From Thalassotalea euphylliae (GTDB lineage: Bacteria; Pseudomonadota; Gammaproteobacteria; Enterobacterales; Alteromonadaceae), in the NCBI RefSeq assembly GCF_003390375.1, contig NZ_QUOT01000001.1, forward strand, positions 2,914,001 through 2,978,000: 64,000 nt of DNA. The letters run 5' to 3'. Below the pieces are notes generated by a model. That model made no database searches. It saw only the letters and a list, made by a program, of their open reading frames with translations, and was not told where the DNA came from. Made by a program: the position numbers and the translations under genes. Shown here in pieces: positions 61,968 to 64,000 of this stretch; the stretch's first letter is position 1, and each line of letters starts with the position of its first letter.

Positions 61968-62537
61968 GTGACTACGTTGAAAAACCGCTTACCTCAAATT
62001 ACCGATAGCCGCATGGTGGCCAAAAGTCGCTTTTTTGCGATTGAGCAAATTGATCTTGCCTTTAGCAATGGGCAAACGCGTGAATATGAGCGCATGGCGG
62101 GTAGTGGCCGAGGTGCTGTGATGGTGGTACCTATGCTTGATCACGAGACTATGTTGCTAGTGCGAGAGTATTGCGCTGGCACCCACAGTTATGAATTGGG
62201 CTTTCCTAAAGGCCTAATTGATCCGGGTGAAACAGGCGAGCAAGCAGCTAATCGCGAATTGCAGGAAGAAATCGGCTACGCAACTGAGCAGTTACAGCAT
62301 ATTCACGATGTTGCCATGGCGCCCGCGTTTTTTAATGCTCATATGAAAATCTATCTAGCCACAGGTTTATACCCTTCTCAATTAGAAGGTGACGAGCCCG
62401 AGCCTTTGGAAGTGGTGCCATGGCCAATTGCCGACTACCAAAACCTGTTAAGCCAACCTGACTTTAATGAAGCTCGCTCGATTGCCGCATTGATGCTAGT
62501 GCGTGACCAATTAGCGCAGCAACAGGAGTTAAAATGA
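61968..62537 (+). CDS. nudE: ADP-compounds hydrolase NudE
   Basis: A 189-residue Nudix enzyme acting on ADP-ribose, Ap3A and NADH-like compounds. The Nudix box is complete: GLIDPGETGEQAANRELQEE then IGY. The start is GTG at 61968; the conserved NudE N-terminal stretch VAKSRFFAIEQIDLAFSNG confirms the frame. It overlaps cysQ by four bases (ATGA). Confidence 0.93.
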   Translation: MTTLKNRLPQITDSRMVAKSRFFAIEQIDLAFSNGQTREYERMAGSGRGAVMVVPMLDHETMLLVREYCAGTHSYELGFPKGLIDPGETGEQAANRELQEEIGYATEQLQHIHDVAMAPAFFNAHMKIYLATGLYPSQLEGDEPEPLEVVPWPIADYQNLLSQPDFNEARSIAALMLVRDQLAQQQELK

Positions 62538-63370
62538 CCGAATCACACTCGCTAAGCCCACTGTTAAAAATTGCTATCGACACTGCAAAATTGGCGGGCG
62601 AGCAAGTCATGTCATTTTATCGACAGCGAAATTTTACGTCAGAGATCAAAGCTGATGACAGCCCAGTCACTAGTGCTGACCTTGCTGCCAATGAAACGAT
62701 CATGGCAGAGCTTCAGCGTTTAACGCCGGATATTCCCATTATTTCTGAAGAAGTCGGCCCACTGCCGTTGGAGCAACGTGGCAAATGGCAGCGCTATTGG
62801 TTACTTGATCCGATTGATGGCACCGGTGAGTTTATTATTGGCAGTGGCGACTTTGCGGTAAATATAGCGCTAGTGGAAAATGGCTGGCCAGTGATTGGGG
62901 TAATTCATGCGCCGGATCATCATTTAACTTATTATGCCGAAAAAGGTGTGGGGGCGTTCAAAGATAATGGTCAGTCGAGCAAGCAAATTCACGTTGCTCG
63001 TTACGATGAAAAACGCCCCGTTAAAGTAGCGATTAGCCGCCGCCAAGAATTAAGCTTGATGGGGCAATATTTAAATACTGATTTTGAATTTGAGTATATT
63101 GCCCTTGGTAGCTGCTCATTAAAAAATTGCTTAATTGCTGAAGGCGGCGCCGACTGCTATTTGCGCATTGGGCCTACGGGTGAGTGGGACACAGGTGCCA
63201 GCCAGTGTATTTTAGAGCAAGCGGGTGGCACTATTATTGACAGTGAATTTCAGTCACTTAGCTACAATGAACGCCACTCATTAATGAATCCTGATTTTTT
63301 GAGCTTGGGGGCTGGTGAGTTTCCTTGGCAACAGATCATTAAACCACATCGCGCAGATCGCGAGTTTTAA
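62534..63370 (+). CDS. cysQ: 3'(2'),5'-bisphosphate nucleotidase CysQ
   Basis: Hydrolyses PAP to AMP and phosphate and so clears an inhibitory by-product of sulfate assimilation. The 278-residue protein is of the inositol-monophosphatase fold: metal sites SEEVGP and LLDPIDGTGEFI, and the C-terminal GPTGEWDTGASQCILEQAGG (WDTGA). Co-translated with nudE. Confidence 0.95.
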   Translation: MTESHSLSPLLKIAIDTAKLAGEQVMSFYRQRNFTSEIKADDSPVTSADLAANETIMAELQRLTPDIPIISEEVGPLPLEQRGKWQRYWLLDPIDGTGEFIIGSGDFAVNIALVENGWPVIGVIHAPDHHLTYYAEKGVGAFKDNGQSSKQIHVARYDEKRPVKVAISRRQELSLMGQYLNTDFEFEYIALGSCSLKNCLIAEGGADCYLRIGPTGEWDTGASQCILEQAGGTIIDSEFQSLSYNERHSLMNPDFLSLGAGEFPWQQIIKPHRADREF

Positions 63371-63373
63371 CGG

Positions 63374-63419
63374 TCGCTATTGTGTAGCTAGAGCAAGTCA
63401 TATATCCAAGCAATAGCGA
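63374..63419. repeat. Inverted repeat after cysQ
   Basis: TCGCTATTG (63374-63382) and CAATAGCGA (63411-63419) are complementary, separated by 28 bases. It may end the nudE-cysQ transcript but no T-tract follows. Confidence 0.3.
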
Positions 63420-63441
63420 TAATTAAATCCAAGGAAGAGTT

Positions 63442-64000
63442 ATGCGACGTTTACTTATTCTCACTGTATTAGTTCATTGCTTGAGTTTGCTGTTCTCGCT
63501 GCCGGTGTTTGCCGGCTGGCAGCTCAACAGTAGCGAGTCTCAGCTAAATTTTGTTACCACGAAAAATAGCGAAGTCGCAGAAGTTCACAGCTTTGAAAAT
63601 CTGACTGGCGATATCAATAAACAAGGGCAAGTGAGCTTTAAGGTCAGCCTAGCAAGTGTCGATACTGCGATCCCTATCCGCGATGAACGCATGCAGAAGT
63701 ATTTATTCAAACTTGATACCTTTGCTAGCGCAGACTTTACTGGTGAGGTTGATATTCGCTTTATTGAAGCTTTGCCAGCTGGGCAAGTGAAATACCTACC
63801 GTTATCAGGGAATATCCACCTTCATGGCAACAAGCAAGCAGTGACGATGAAAGTACAGCTGATTAAGCTTACGAAAAATCGTTTTGTCGTTAACACGGTA
63901 AAGCCATTAATAATCAATGCCAACCAATACAATTTGGTGGCAGGTGTTGAAAAGCTCAGAACGATCGCGGGGCTGAGCAATATAAGCAATGCGGTACCAG
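63442..64000 (+). CDS. YceI-family periplasmic lipid/isoprenoid-binding protein, 3' end outside window
   Basis: The frame opens at ATG 63442 after AAGGAAG and stays open to the window end (186 codons). A signal peptide is present (LLILTVLVHCLSLLFSLPVF then AG). The mature part has the YceI-type lipocalin pattern: WQLNSSESQLNFVTTKNSEV, GDINKQGQVSFKVSLASVDT, RDERMQKYLF and HLHGNKQAVTM. Family members bind isoprenoids or amphiphiles; the ligand here is unknown. The end of the gene cannot be judged. Confidence 0.85.
   Translation, partial: MRRLLILTVLVHCLSLLFSLPVFAGWQLNSSESQLNFVTTKNSEVAEVHSFENLTGDINKQGQVSFKVSLASVDTAIPIRDERMQKYLFKLDTFASADFTGEVDIRFIEALPAGQVKYLPLSGNIHLHGNKQAVTMKVQLIKLTKNRFVVNTVKPLIINANQYNLVAGVEKLRTIAGLSNISNAVP

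Noticed and set aside
1..64000. CRISPR arrays, tRNA/rRNA genes, insertion sequences, prophage
   Set aside because: No phased direct repeats with spacers, no cloverleaf-like or rRNA sequence, and no transposase or integrase frame were found on reading. Absence of a tRNA is not proven without a covariance search.

Overview
The window is chromosomal DNA of a gammaproteobacterium, most likely a marine Alteromonadales member of the Colwellia/Thalassotalea type. This rests on moderately AT-rich DNA, the order pilQ-aroK-aroB-damX-dam-rpe-trpS, the ompR/envZ/pckA/hslO/hslR/yrfG/nudE block known from Enterobacteria and relatives, a complete type II secretion operon, a PEP-CTERM protein and a TorF-type porin. 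The genus is inference; no rRNA or tRNA gene was seen. The DNA is densely coding, mostly ancestral housekeeping genes with accessory islands between them. No insertion sequence, prophage or CRISPR array was found.

Layout: 0-8.4 kb holds the end of pilQ, shikimate genes aroK-aroB, damX, dam, a DUF2970 membrane protein, a TorF-like porin, rpe and trpS. 8.4-12.5 kb holds a trypsin-like protease overlapping an FHA-domain membrane protein, a PEP-CTERM protein whose signal peptide is out of frame at an A7 run, and an acyl-CoA thioesterase. 12.5-17.2 kb is a phosphate-starvation locus: direct-repeat Pho boxes, two tandem PhoA alkaline phosphatases (one exported, one lipoprotein) and a His-rich exported protein. 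17.2-20.8 kb carries a Sel1-like protein, a divergent MltA-like protein, a TrmH-like RNA methyltransferase and a short S-adenosylhomocysteinase-like protein.

20.8-32.0 kb is a surface-glycan locus with two divergent arms. The leftward arm encodes a full set of homologues for UDP-N,N'-diacetylbacillosamine synthesis and its transfer to undecaprenyl phosphate (PglC/D/E/F-like). The rightward arm encodes a hexapeptide acetyltransferase, three GT4 glycosyltransferases, a Wzy/ligase-like protein and a Wzx flippase, nearly all translationally overlapping. 32.1-37.8 kb is an iron-uptake type operon: DUF4856 lipoprotein, imelysin-like lipoprotein and FecA-like TonB receptor, with a candidate Fur box upstream.

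37.8-45.5 kb carries a sterol-desaturase-like enzyme, MscS channel, AzlC/AzlD exporter, a DUF938 methyltransferase, small proteins and the OmpR/EnvZ two-component system. 45.9-49.2 kb has pckA, hslO and hslR on the minus strand. 49.4-61.2 kb is gspC to gspN, one operon in canonical order. 61.2-64.0 kb has yrfG, nudE, cysQ and the start of a YceI-family gene cut by the window end. Compared with the E. coli order, the gsp operon sits between hslR and yrfG, and gph is missing between rpe and trpS.
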